This document shows positions 32,704 to 43,364 of a stretch of DNA of 64,000 bases, in pieces. The notes beneath the pieces were generated by a model. That model was not told the DNA's origin and made no database searches. It saw nothing but the letters and a program-made list of their open reading frames with translations. The translations under genes were made by a program, and so were the position numbers. Position 1 is the stretch's first letter. Every line of letters begins with the position of its first letter. Source of the DNA: Rachicladosporium sp. CCFEE 5018 (taxonomy: Eukaryota > Ascomycota > Dothideomycetes > Cladosporiales > Cladosporiaceae); assembly GCA_002077045.2 (NCBI GenBank), contig KZ111163.1:371880-435879 (forward strand). Reading direction: 5' to 3'.

Positions 32704-33739
32704 ATGTTCTATGATTTGAATGTCCCCTACTCGCCCACCGATGCTGGCCTTGCGCGAACCCTCCACTTCAGCCATGAGCTGGGCTACAATGTCATCGCCC
32801 TGAACCATAGCATCACCGGCAAGCTGCCAAATGAAATCGTACTTGCGACATCCCAATTTTGGACTTGTGATCAACACTGACCAACTCCAGGCCTGCGCCA
32901 TACCCTCCCCTCTCCTCTTCAAAGACCTCCCTCCGACCCTCCAACTCCTCACGCGCTGCACCCTCCACCTAACTGAGACCCACCAAAACGCCCGCCTCCT
33001 CGCCCTCGCCTCGCCCTACGACATCCTTGCCCTCCGACCCACAGACGAAAAGTCCCTCCAATTAGCTTGCTCAAGCCTGGACTGCGACATCATCTCCCTT
33101 GACCTCTCTATCCGGCATCCGTTCCACTTCAAGCATAAGATGCTTATGGAAGCCATCAAAGCTGGAAAGAAGATTGAGATCTGCTACTCACAGGGTATGA
33201 TGGGAGACAGTCAGGCGAGGAGGAATCTGATCGGCAATGTGAGTCAGATTGTTAGGGCTACGCGGGGACGAGGATTGGTGATAAGTTCGGAGGCGAAGAG
33301 CGCAGAGGGACTGAGGGGCCCGTGGGATGCAATCAACCTGGCCGCTGTGTGGGGATTGGGCCAGGAGAGGGGATTCGAGGGGGTCACGAAGGAAGCGAGG
33401 AGTGCGGTCGTGAGCGCACAGTTGAAGAGAACGGGGTGGAGGGGAACAATCAATGTGGTTTACGGCGGAGAGAAGCCTGCTGAGACTATCAAGCCTATCG
33501 TGAACGGGAAGGTCGCTGCTGCCGCCAAGCAAGCAATACCCATCAAAGCGGCACAGAACGGGAAGGTCGATGCGACTGCTGGCACGAAGCGCAAAGCTGA
33601 GAGCGAAGCAGTAGTAGGTGCAGTCAACGACGGAGACAAGCCACTGAGCAAGACGCAGATGAAGAAGCGCGCGAAGCTGGAGAAGATGGCAGCCGAGGCC
33701 AGGGAGAAGGAACAGAGCGACGCTGTTATTACTGGCTGA
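32704..33739 (+). CDS. RPP1: RNase P / RNase MRP subunit p30 (Rpp1)
   Basis: Exons 32704-32838 and 32891-33739 with a 52 bp GTACTT...CTGACC...CAG intron; 327 aa. It opens MFYDLNVPYSPTDAG and continues with LGYNVIALNHSITG, the first strands of the PHP-like TIM-barrel of Rpp30. Further blocks are LASPYDILALRPTDEKSLQLACS, CDIISLDLSIRHPFHF and IEICYSQGM, followed by SEAKSAEGLRGPWDAINLAAVWGL, all positioned as in Rpp30. The last 80 residues are a lysine/alanine-rich tail ending in KKRAKLEKMAAEAREKEQ, likely nuclear targeting or RNA contact. Together with Pop5 and others it is part of the protein shell of RNase P and MRP, processing tRNA and rRNA precursors. No anomalies. Confidence 0.92.
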
Positions 33740-34112
33740 ACGGTACTTCGACTTTATTCATGTTCGAGGCATGCCGCGCACACATCAGCCACTGCATTGA
33801 CAAGGCATTGTCCAGAAGTTGACATAGCGCTTAGGTGTACAACGCAGAGTTCTGCAAGCACAGCGCAAACTGAGAACTCGAGCTTTCGGACGGACGTCAT
33901 CGAATATCCGCGCTTTCGACCCCGTCAACGAGCGGGCCAATGATATATGTACGAAGACAGGCACGCTTTTCTTCCTCAGTGATAGATCGAGGTCGCTGAA
34001 ACTCAGCACATCTATTCTGCTTGGCAATAAGTTTGGCGCCTTCTTCGACAGTCGCAAGTTAGCACATTCTCCCTCGCATTTAGAAGACGCCACCCGTCTG
34101 GGCCACCTCCTC
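33740..34112. other. Intergenic, no gene recognised
   Basis: 0.37 kb between RPP1 and the lipocalin-like gene. The opposite strand is open for 137 codons (33785-34198) but overlaps the next gene and has no motif. Confidence 0.5.
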
Positions 34113-34636
34113 ATGGCCGACCTATGGAAGACCCATGGCCCGTCCATTGTCGGACTCTGGAAATGCATATCCTTCGAGATCCTAGACGTCAACGACAAGA
34201 ACCAAATCCTCGGCTACCCAATGGGCTCTGACCCTTTAGCCCGCGTACAAGTCTCGCCATCAGGCTACCTATCAGCGCATCTCGCTACGCCTAAGACGGC
34301 CTCTGCATCCAAGGATTCTGACACGGTGCCTGTTGCGGAGACGGTGCTGACGGGATATTGCGGCTACTTGACTATGTTCAAAGATGCTGAGGGGTTGGGA
34401 TGGAAGACGAAGGTCGATATTGGGAGTGACCGGCATCCTGTTGAAGGCTTTGAGGAGAGGAGGTTGAGGTATTGGGAGGAGGGTGGGAAGAATTTCATGG
34501 AGTTGAGTCCGGCGAGAGAGTTTCCGTTGCCTGTGAGTACTGAGCTGTGTGAGTGCTTGAAGTACTGGCTGCTGACGTCTGCGTGCAGGACGGTAAGATG
34601 GGCAAAGGTGTGTTGATCTGGGAGAAGATAGAGTGA
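34113..34636 (+). CDS. Lipocalin-like domain protein
   Basis: Exons 34113-34532 and 34589-34636 with a 56 bp GTGAGT intron, phase zero; 155 aa. It starts MADLWKTHGPSIVGLWKCISFEI; the GLWK at the first beta strand, the DPLARVQVSPSGYLSAHL strand pair, GYCGYLTMF and FEERRLRYWEEG are the layout of the small fungal lipocalin-like family (lipocalin_5). The last exon adds DGKMGKGVLIWEKIE, closing the barrel. Such proteins bind small hydrophobic ligands, and some relatives act as auxiliary cyclase-like proteins in polyketide clusters. No biosynthetic genes sit nearby, so no pathway is implied. No signal peptide: likely cytosolic. Confidence 0.8.
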
Positions 34637-35318
34637 GAAATGACAGACCGAAGACACGCCGACGCAAGTCTCGCTTCAAGTGTCTGCAAGCGCCCCACGA
34701 CATTGCGGTCAAGTCAACGCTCGTTTACGCGATGCAAGCCTCCAAGTCGTCCACTTCTTCCGCCAATACAGTGTCTTCATCATGTAGAGTCCCCGCTGGC
34801 ATGTTTCGGTCGTCCTCGGCAGCACAGGACGGGGACATCGGAGTTCGTGCCCTGAAACCACGCCAAGTCCGGCTTCAGCTACCGATGAGCTTGGCTGCGA
34901 CGTCCAAGCCCTACTACTGCGACAGAATGATTATCACCTCCAGACTACAACTGCACACTAGCCACTTCGCGCTGCAACGCTAACAGTGAAGCTGCGATTG
35001 GCAGCAGAGGACTTTCAATCGATGCCGTAAGGGCTCTGTACTCGAGCACATACCCCACCCCAATGCTCATCAAGACCTCACGCCCAGCGTACATTGTCGT
35101 AAAAGCCATACGCCCAGTCAAACAGCAGAATGGGGTTGCAGCAGTAGGAACGTCGACGGCGTTTCTATATAGTCCCTTCTGTCATACGATCTCGCATCTT
35201 TCTGTCAGACATTCACTCGTTCGTTCATTTCGTTCTTCTCAGCGATCCTAGCATCGCCCCTTCCGCTCCTTTCCATCTCACCCTATACCCCATTCTCTCC
35301 CCCCACTCCACCGCGGAG
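34637..35318. other. Intergenic, promoter of the AA9 gene
   Basis: 0.68 kb. A TATATA at 35166-35171 about 150 bp before the ATG of the AA9 gene and a pyrimidine-rich stretch from 35170 to the ATG look like promoter and leader of an inducible secreted enzyme. Overlapping open frames have no motif. Confidence 0.5.
35166..35171 (+). promoter_or_regulatory. TATA-like box of the AA9 gene
   Basis: TATATA followed by a C/T-rich leader of roughly 145 bp, about 150 bp upstream of the AA9 start. Position and context support a TATA element; not proven. Confidence 0.4.
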
Positions 35319-36821
35319 ATGTTCACTCCTACCACCCTCCTCACCACAGCGCTGCTGGCAGCGCCCTCTCTAGTCCGGGCTCACTACATCTTCTCCCAAT
35401 TGATAGTGAACGGCGCCGCCGTTGGCTCAGACTACACCTACATCCGCAAGAACACAAACAGCTACATGCCCTCCTTCACCGCCGACGTCGTCTCCTCCCC
35501 CAACAGCATCTGCAACGTCGGCGCCCAGAACGCGGCCTCCAAGACCTACGATGTCAAGGCCGGGGATAAGGTGGGGTTCAAATTGATGTTCAATGAGTTT
35601 ATTGAGCACCCCGGGCCGGCCTTTATGTATATGAGTAAGGCTACGGGAGGGGATGTGGCTAGTTATGGGGGCGAGGGGGATTGGTTCAAGGTGTTTGAGA
35701 GTGGGATCGTGACGGGGGATGGGACGACGGATACGGATTGGGCGAGTTGGCAGAAGGATCGGATTGAGTTTACGATTCCGGCTGATACGCCGAGTGGGGA
35801 GTATCTTGTTAGGGTAAGTTTGTGATGCAAAGGAAGTAGATCATGGGGAGCTTTGAAGCTGACTGTCTGACTAGCCCGAGCATATTGGCCTTCATGAGGC
35901 GCATGTTGGCAAGGCGCAGTTCTATATGGGTACGTCTTCCCCCCTCCCCCCCCCATGGCCCTTCTTCTCGTTCATCACTGACATTTCGCAGAGTGCGCCC
36001 AGATCCGCGTGTCCGGCGGCGGGTCCGGCTCGCCCTCTCCTCTCGTTAAGATCCCCGGCCTCTACAAGGCGGACGACGTAGGTATCGCATGGAACAAGTG
36101 GACCAACAACCCCGTCAAGTACGTCATGCCAGGTCCTGCGGTCTGGAGTGGCGGCGCATCATCGTCTGGCTCGTCGTCTGCTTCGAGTGAGCCTGAGACG
36201 ACTGGCTCTGATGCTGAGGCTACGACTGGAGGTAGCACTGGTGCTGAGACCTCATCAGGTTCTACCACTGGCGCTGAGACTTCTGCGGCTTCATCGACTG
36301 GCTCGAATACCTCGTCTAGCTCGTCATCGACTGGCTACGAGACCGAGACTGGGGTTGAGGCTTCCACTGGCTCTGACACCAGTGCCCCTACCGAATCTAC
36401 CACTGACAGCTCCACGACGGACTCTTCTAGTGCGAGCACTGGTGATAGCGCTACTGGCTCCGACGCCGCGTCCGGATCATCGACTGGCTATGAGACTGGT
36501 GCCGAGACCTCCACTGGTTCTGACTCAACCACTGACGCAACAGCTGGTGGCAACTCTGCCGCCTCCACTGGTGGCTCGATCGGTACTACGCCCTGGGGCA
36601 GCAACTCGGGTTCCACTGGCTCTGCTGCCGGCGGCTCCTCCACAGGCACAACGACTGGCTCTCCTTCAGTCACCTCTGGCTCCGGCTCCGCGCCTCCCGC
36701 TCCAATGGCACCTCCCGCCGGCTCAGGCACGCGATGGGGCGGTCCTAAGGGCATGGGTAGCCGCTGGGGTCAGTGGAATGGTCGCGTCAAGGGCCGCAGG
36801 ACTCGTCTATCATCGATGTGA
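35319..36821 (+). CDS. AA9 lytic polysaccharide monooxygenase with long Ser/Thr-rich tail
   Basis: Exons 35319-35813, 35875-35929 and 35992-36821 (GTAAGT, GTACGT donors); 459 aa. The signal peptide (residues 1-21, ending PSLVRA) exposes His22 as the new N-terminus in HYIFSQL, the first ligand of the copper histidine brace. The second histidine is in FIEHPGPAFMYMSKA, the conserved PEHIGLHEA block follows intron 1, and the axial tyrosine lies in AQFYMECAQIRV across intron 2. SICNVG and MECAQ supply the usual disulphide. The catalytic domain ends at about residue 245. The remaining about 210 residues are a Ser/Thr/Gly tail (TGAETS, SSTGYET, TGSD units), then a short proline segment and a basic tip. 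No CBM1. The enzyme would cleave cellulose or related beta-glucans oxidatively outside the cell. Intron 2 contains a C10 run. Confidence 0.93.
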
Positions 36822-37359
36822 ACTTAGCCAAGCCATGCGGTTGTACTCGAAAAGGTGAGCAAAAGGAGGGGGATTGAGAACCTGAATGATGTACAATAGT
36901 CACGGCATTGCGGGCTAGGAGTTCTGAGAGTAGCCCCGGCGGCGTTCTAGGGACCGCAATGTAATCAAGGCTGGCGGGCCACAAGCCGTGTACTATGCCT
37001 GACGTTCATCATGGTGAGCAGGGCGATCACTGCCTCGCCGTTCCCTCTGCCACTCATGTCTTTAGCTCCACGCAGAGGCGTTTGAAGTTCTCTCGCGTTG
37101 CTCCCATTGCACTCACACCAGCAAAGTATTACATTCGGCTCCAGTGAGTAAAATCCGCATCGTCTCACTGCATCGCTTCTTCGATTCGACTACCTCGCGG
37201 GTCCTTCGGGATAGCGCTGCATTACTACTACTAGACGATCATGAGCACTGCATACCCTCAGAATCTCGGGAGATGCAAGGGGACGCTACCGATCTGAAGA
37301 GGACAAAACTCTCGCCACCTAGCGAAGAACATACTCATTGAGTCTCAGCGTACCCTGAT
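36822..37359. other. Intergenic between convergent genes
   Basis: 0.54 kb between the AA9 stop and the esterase stop. Only short overlapping frames. Confidence 0.5.
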
Positions 37360-38748
37360 CTAGACGGTGACAGGATGCACATTCTCAGCTCTTCCCCCTT
37401 GCTCGTCTCCATCACGACTGTCAAGACTGACTTCATCTCCCTCCTGATCCTCTCGAGCCTTCTCAAAGCTCACCTTCTCCTTCCCCTGCGCATTGACAAT
37501 GTCTCCATCCTCTCGCTCCATGACTCCGACCGCATCCCGCCCCGCCCACGTCAGACTCGTGAACTTTACGCACTCGTCTAGCACCTCGAGCCTAGTCCTT
37601 CTCTCCTCTTTACTGAGCGCAACCTCTGGGATGGTAGTCCAGCCGTGCTTCCAGTCCGCGTACCGCATAGTTTTCAGATCTGCACCACGGCCTTCAGCCC
37701 GCACCTTGGCGTCCCAGGCCTCGGACTGCTCCCATAGCGTATCAAGCCCAGAAAGAATCAGCAACATCTTTGCACGAGTATGCAATTGTGTGGCGATGTC
37801 CAGAAGACCGGGAGAAGCGCGCCCATGCGCCGCGAGTTCCCGCGAGACATACGTAGAAGCCAGATGATCATCTAGTGACTGCTTTCCAGGTTTGCGAGGC
37901 TTCACGGCAGGCATCCGTTCATGCCGCGTGCGTTCACTGGGGAGCTGACGAAGATCGAGGGCAGGGTAGAGAAGAAGAAATGGCACGGGATGGGCATAAT
38001 CTCTGGGAATTGGCGATGGCCAGTCTGGAAAGCCCAAGTCGGCGGGTACGTGCATGCCCACGTTGAGAGCGATGTTGCCGCCGCTACTCGCGCCGCTGAA
38101 AGCGATCTTTGTCGTGTCGAGAGTGATGTTCACAGGCGGTGGCATCGGCACCCTATTTGCGCGCCGCTCGTCCTTCGTGGCCTTGGCCTGTAGTGCCGCG
38201 AACCAGTGTGCTCGAAAGAATTCCGCAATGCCTTCTCTCAGCGCCTGATAGCCAAGTGTATAAGTCGGGTCCAGAAGCGCTCGTACAGCATCATCGGCAT
38301 CCTCGATCGCGGCGGGGAATTTGTCCAGCGGTGCCATGCGATAGTCGACACTGATCACTACAGCCTTCAGCTCTCGACATAGCCTGGCGCAGAACGGTGC
38401 CTGCTCCAGACAGCTTCCAAGATAGAAGCCGCCGCCATGGTAGTCCATCACCACTGGGAATGAGCCGGGCTCTGGCGTTCCATTGCCAGACTCCAGACTC
38501 GGAAAGCTTGTCGGTGGAATGAAGACATACAGCGGTATCGTTCGACCGGCTTGTCTCGAAGGTAGGTCCAGACGGAAAGGCTGTGGACCTTCCCTGGATG
38601 TTATTTTCAATGCGTTCATAGGCACAGCGCGAGGCAATCGGACGAGAGCCGTCTTCGCGAGCGTGGAGAGATCTTGTTGGCTCCATCTACTGACATGATG
38701 CCGTATGCTCTCCATCGTGGGTCGTGGGCCGTGGGAACCAGGAGCCAT
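37360..38748 (-). CDS. Alpha/beta-hydrolase fold-3 esterase (hormone-sensitive lipase family)
   Basis: Intronless, 462 aa from the ATG at 38748 (the frame is open slightly further upstream but only with a TTG). The HSL-family oxyanion motif is VVMDYHGGGFYLGSC, the nucleophile elbow IAFSGASSGGNIAL (Ser in GASSG), the acid is in LILSGLDTLWEQ and the histidine in YADWKHGWTT. YRMAPLDKFPAAIEDADDA is the strand/helix that follows the oxyanion loop in this family. Substrate is unknown; typical members act on short acyl esters or xenobiotics. An acidic, repetitive tail of about 70 residues (EREDGD, EGDEVSLDSRDGDEQGG) extends beyond the fold. No signal peptide, so probably cytosolic. Confidence 0.9.
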   Translation of the reverse strand: MAPGSHGPRPTMESIRHHVSRWSQQDLSTLAKTALVRLPRAVPMNALKITSREGPQPFRLDLPSRQAGRTIPLYVFIPPTSFPSLESGNGTPEPGSFPVVMDYHGGGFYLGSCLEQAPFCARLCRELKAVVISVDYRMAPLDKFPAAIEDADDAVRALLDPTYTLGYQALREGIAEFFRAHWFAALQAKATKDERRANRVPMPPPVNITLDTTKIAFSGASSGGNIALNVGMHVPADLGFPDWPSPIPRDYAHPVPFLLLYPALDLRQLPSERTRHERMPAVKPRKPGKQSLDDHLASTYVSRELAAHGRASPGLLDIATQLHTRAKMLLILSGLDTLWEQSEAWDAKVRAEGRGADLKTMRYADWKHGWTTIPEVALSKEERRTRLEVLDECVKFTSLTWAGRDAVGVMEREDGDIVNAQGKEKVSFEKAREDQEGDEVSLDSRDGDEQGGRAENVHPVTV

Positions 38749-39280
38749 CTCACCTCTGAGCTTCAGAAGTGAGATGAAGATGCTTCGCAAGCGTGTGGCG
38801 AAGGTTCACACATAGGTAGATCCAAGTTGGACTGGGTTCTTGATAAGATACAACATTGGATGCATTGAGCTTATAAACTGACTTCGAGACGATGACTAAA
38901 TTAGGGGGAGCGATATATGCATTCATTCTCTGATATTTCTCGACAAGGTACAATCCCATTGACTGGATCGGAAATGTACCGTATGCGTCAATGGGACAGA
39001 ACTCGACTGCAGTTGAATTGACCCAATGCGTCTGCGCGACAGAGGCTCATCAGCTGCCTAATCCAATTGCACAAACATGCAAGTAATGCCCGTCACGATC
39101 TATAATAGTACTGTATGCCACCCACGGCTCCCAAAAATACGCCCACGCCCGACCGCTATGCCAATACACACGCTCGCCCGAAAGCACATTGCAATATGCA
39201 ATGCCATGCCTTCAAGCTCGAAACCTGAAACGCCCACTATGCTGTACAATTCCCTCTGCCGCCAATTGGCTTGTTCGCAC
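38749..39280. other. Intergenic, no gene recognised
   Basis: 0.53 kb between the esterase start and the stop of the MFS gene. No coding signal. Confidence 0.5.
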
Positions 39281-41389
39281 TCAAGCCTCCACGTGGTGAT
39301 CATTGGTGCCGTCTGTGTCAGTCTTGGCCATCAACGCACTGTCGACTTCGACGTGGCCCATGTTCTTCCGCGGGATGAAGAAGAGCTGCGCGATGCCGAG
39401 GACGGCTACACCAGCACAGCTGAACCAAGCTGCTGCGCTTCCGCCTGCGCTGTAAATGACCTATTGGCTTGTCAGTTCCTGGGAACAGCATAAGGCAGTG
39501 AACAATGACTCACACCGACTAATGGCGGCGACACAGTACGTGCCAGACAGCACGCTGACATCGCCGCTCCGTTGACCTTACCCAAGACTTGCGACGAGGG
39601 TGTGGCGTCCTTCAGCATGATCAATGCCACGGGGTATACGATGATGCCGAAGAAGCTTTGCAGCACCAAAGCCAAGTAGACGAACAGCTGCGTAAATGGC
39701 AGCGCTGAGAGAAATGGCATGATCATGTAGGGTATCGGGAAAAGGACGACCATCCATACCAGAGACTTCCAAATGCCGACTTTGTCGACGAAGAACGGAA
39801 AGATGATGCCCTGGATGAACAAAGAGATCACGCCGTTGATGGCGAGGTAGATGCCGACATCGTGGACAGTGTAGCCGAGTCCGCCGATCATGTCCAGCTG
39901 GCCGAGTGGCGTAAGTGGCTTGTCGAGGAGATGTACTGGCAAGATGGAGATGAATGCCATAGAGTGGTAAGAGATGATCGTCAATGCGGCGATCAGCATG
40001 ACGACAGTGTAGTTGAACGCCTTGCCCTTGAAAGCTGCGCCCTCAACACGGCTGGTACCACGTCGCGAGACGACTGGCCTAGCGGGTCTGTTGGCTGCCG
40101 CTTCACGGCGGATGTTAGCCACCTCTGCAGGTTGCAGGCGAAGAGAGTGCATTGTTCCGAATGACGTTCTACGCAAATCGAACATCTGCCCCATTGGTCC
40201 TGGCAAGCCTTCCTCGACGAACGATGGACGTGGCGGTCTGGCGGAGTGAAGCTCGCTGGGGCGCATCGATCTCCGTCGCATAGAGACGCTCGCTCTAGGT
40301 GCGCGGAGCATGGGTGTGTGCTCGCTCATGATGCTTTGGGTGTCGATAGCGTCGTCGTCGCTGACGAGTTCGTTGGGATTCGTCTCTTCTAGAAAGATGG
40401 CACCTTGTATGATGGCGAGTATGATGACCACGACTGCAACGATGTTCGGCATCAAGTAAGGGTACTTGCCGAACAGGCCGTCAGCTGGAAATATTGAAGG
40501 GTAGAACACGGTAGGTTGGGCGAGAAAGCCTCCCATGGCAGATCCAATGATGCCTCCAAGTGTCCAGACAAATGGCTGTACCGCGTATGCTTTAGCTGTG
40601 GGAGCTATCAGTAATCCGAGCTTGTAATGGTATGCTGGCAAGACGACTCACGTTCATGCTCAGGCTTCTTGACCATCTCAGCGACCATGGTCTGCATGAC
40701 AGCGACGTTGCCGTTGAGTGCACCTCCAACGAAACGAGCAAGTAGTGCAACCCAGTAGCTCTTAGCCAGGCCGAAGATCAGACTCGACACAGCGACACCA
40801 GCGAGGCCGATGAGTACAATGGGTTTCCGGCCATATCGATCGCTCAGCATGCCCCAGAATGGACATGTTATAGCCTCAGCGACGGCATACCCGCTGACCA
40901 GTAGGCCGGCGAAGAAGCTGGCGTCGTGTGATGTGCCACGGAGGTCCTCTACCATGACATAGGCATATGCGAGGATGGAGTTGAACTACGAGAACGTTGT
41001 CAGCATTCCGGCCTTGGTAAGATTCAGTGTGATTGCGGCGGTACGTCGCCGCAAAGGCATCCCCGGCATGAGAGGTGGGTACGTTGCTCAGCTGCACCCA
41101 AGGCAACACATGTTCATGCTGCGAGTGCAGCCAGTGCATCGTGTAGTGAGCAGTGTGGCGTTCTAGCGTAGCCATTAAGAGCTCGCGCAGAGGTCGGCCA
41201 ACACGTGGCGGTGCAGGATATGTGCAACATTTTGTACATACCGCGATTGGCTCCGAAAAGCGACATATTGCTAGCGAGACAGTCAGTATACATGCCGAAT
41301 CCAGTCGTGAAGCTTCTCATCAACTCACCCAGTACCGTCAATTGCCATGTAGGAAACGCATCCGGATCGCGAGGTTTCTTTGGTCCCAT
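39281..41389 (-). CDS. MFS transporter, 12-TM drug/metal facilitator type
   Basis: Five minus-strand exons: 41389-41329, 41270-41242 (29 bp), 40985-40652, 40595-39514 and 39460-39281; introns of 58, 256, 56 and 53 bp. All phases fit and give 561 aa. The beginning reads FPTWQLTVLAICRFSEPIAFNSILAYAYVMV (given here as pieces TVLAICRFSEPIA and FNSILAYAYVMV), then SGYAVAEAITCPFWGMLSDRYGRKP, the MFS signature loop. A long cytosolic loop (about 230-330) carries Arg/Ser-rich segments such as SVSMRRRSMR between two six-helix halves. The C-half has LQSFFGIIVYPVALIML. It belongs to the fungal ZIFL/TetA-like group of drug, metal or organic-ion facilitators. Substrate unknown. The tiny second exon and 256 bp second intron are unusual for the window. 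Confidence 0.88.
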
Positions 41390-42350
41390 CTTGGCCCAAC
41401 GCCACTCGTCGCACCTCTACTCCAGCGCTCGCACCTCGATCAACACGCCACTTCAGGTGCTGTAGCGCAATTTCAGCACTCCAACTCAAGTCCTAAAAGA
41501 CCCTAGAGTATCAATGACAACAAGAAATCGAAGAATCCATCTACAACACCTCAACACAAAGCTTCATCAGCAAGTCGGTGTAGAGCTGCAGCGATTCTTC
41601 CAAGGTTTCCATCTTTCTTTCTCCTCCACCTTGGCCGTTTCGGCCCGGTGCCAGCAGCTGCGGTGCGGGCATGAAGTCGCACACGCCTTTCCTCATCGAA
41701 TTCTCATGATTCGTTGAGCCCTTGTTACATCGAGAGATCGGGTCGAACGGGTGCTTGATCCGAGATTAGCGAGATGATGTGGATAGAAAACCCACAGCCG
41801 GGATTGCTTTCTAGGTGATGTGCATGGGCATTGTGAGACCGGGAATCGCGGCGATGTTGGTAGCTTGGTCGGATAGCGGTATGGGATGAGATTGGGATGG
41901 CGATGCTGGGTTGTGCTGTCCTACAGATCACATTATGTGCATACCCGATATCGAGCGCATTGACGTCCATGAGCGTGTAACCGTTAAGTTCGGGTTGGTG
42001 TCAAGCCACAGTGACAACTCGATGACAGCTGTACGGGTGCCCACATGTTGTCTGACAAAGATCCTGGTCGCGGTAACAATTCGGCATCTTTTGCTCGATA
42101 TGGCATATGGATCACTAGTATATCCATCGTACTTCACCACAACAACATCGATCCATTCGTACACGTGACGCACTCATGCTTAGCAAGGAAGCTACAAGTG
42201 AAGTCGGACCTAGTCCATGTAAAGATTTTCACAGCGATGGCGTAGGTCAACTCTCTTATAGCCAGATCGATAGTGTTCACGAAGAGTGAATACGAAGCCA
42301 ACCGATTGATAACTCGCAAAAACAACTTCCTTCAGAATAAACACTTGGAA
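41390..42350. other. Intergenic, divergent promoters
   Basis: 0.96 kb between the start of the MFS gene and the start of the G-patch gene. Several 60-85 codon frames overlap without motifs. Nothing else recognised. Confidence 0.5.
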
Positions 42351-43304
42351 ATGGCCAACGACCAGGACATGCCGACAAAGAACAAGGCAACTGCGCCGGT
42401 CAACACCGTGGAAGAGGAAGAAGATGACTACCTCTCCATGACCTTCGCCACTACTCCAGCTCCCAAGGAAACCTCCCTACAACGGACTGCACGTCTAAAG
42501 AAAGAATCCCTAGCCCGGTCCCAGCTCCCCTCAAAGCAAGAGAAAGAAGCAGCCGCGACCCTCGCCCGCGAACAAGCCCTCGCCACATCCCTCCTCGACA
42601 ATGCGCCCAAATCTAAAGCCGCCTCCATGATGGCGAAAATGGGTTTCACGCCCGGCTCAGCGCTCGGTGCAAAGGGCAATGAGGGCCGCCTGACACCACT
42701 GGAAGTCAGCGCTCGAGAGGGAAAGTCTGGGATTGGGCTTGAGGGGGAGCGGAAGCGGAAGGTGAGGGAGGAGTGGCAGAGGGAGGGGGAGAAGGTCAAG
42801 CGGGTTAAGGAGAGTGAGGGGGAGTGGAGGGAGCGAGTTGCGAGGGAAAGGGAGGAGAAGAGGGTTGAGGGGGCTTGGTGGGGTGGGATGAAGGTGCTGG
42901 AGGGATTGGCAGAAGGCGATGAAGGAGTTGAGGGTGGCGATGTGGCAAAGATTGTCAAAGCGAGGAAGGTGCATTTACTGTATCGTCCACTGGTAAAGTT
43001 TCGGGTCGATGCTGAGAGGGAGAGGAGGGCGAGGTATGACTTGCACCAGTCGCTTTCACGAAATGTGGAGCAGACAGAGGAGGATGCTGACGACAACCTG
43101 GCGTTCGGGGACGAGGTAGAGGATCTGGAGGACGAGGGAGATGCTGAATTGGAGGAGTACGAGGCGCTGCCTGTCGCCGAGAGACTTGGCAACGTGGTGA
43201 AGCATCTGCGTTCGGAGTACCGGTATTGCTTCTGGTGCAAGCATCGGTATGAAGACGAGAAATTGGAGGACTGTCCCGGTCTGACCGAGGACGAGCATGG
43301 CTAA
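42351..43304 (+). CDS. G-patch domain protein 11 homologue (GPATCH11/CCDC75)
   Basis: Intronless, 317 aa from ATG 42351. The acidic N-terminus EEEEDDYLSMTF is the conserved opening of this family. The G-patch is SMMAKMGFTPGSALGAKGNEGR...PLEV and GIGLE (about residues 87-130), a glycine-rich activator motif for DEAH helicases. A highly charged coiled-coil region follows (KRKVREEWQREGEKVKRVKE). The C-terminal DUF4187 domain has LRSEYRYCFWCKHRYEDE followed by LEDCPG, with C-x2-C and a further Cys suggesting metal binding. Vertebrate GPATCH11 is linked to splicing and kinetochores; the fungal role is not established. The stop is 61 bp from the stop of the next, convergent gene. Confidence 0.88.
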   Translation: MANDQDMPTKNKATAPVNTVEEEEDDYLSMTFATTPAPKETSLQRTARLKKESLARSQLPSKQEKEAAATLAREQALATSLLDNAPKSKAASMMAKMGFTPGSALGAKGNEGRLTPLEVSAREGKSGIGLEGERKRKVREEWQREGEKVKRVKESEGEWRERVAREREEKRVEGAWWGGMKVLEGLAEGDEGVEGGDVAKIVKARKVHLLYRPLVKFRVDAERERRARYDLHQSLSRNVEQTEEDADDNLAFGDEVEDLEDEGDAELEEYEALPVAERLGNVVKHLRSEYRYCFWCKHRYEDEKLEDCPGLTEDEHG

Positions 43305-43364
43305 GAATTCTATGATTTCAGTATTCGTAACTTGTTCGCGCTCATTAATGATCACCTCTGCGAG

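Noticed and set aside
36148..36858. 236-codon leucine/arginine-rich frame in the AA9 tail
   Set aside because: A shifted reading of the Ser/Thr repeat; no start context, and the AA9 frame is clearly the real one.
39500..39520. Suspected frame break at the last intron of the MFS transporter
   Set aside because: On rereading, the donor is GGT|GTGAGT with phase zero, and the last exon continues in frame (VIYSAGG).
34113..41389. Secondary-metabolite cluster (lipocalin-like protein, esterase, MFS transporter close together)
   Set aside because: No polyketide synthase, peptide synthetase, terpene cyclase or prenyltransferase is present, and an LPMO lies between them; the grouping looks accidental.
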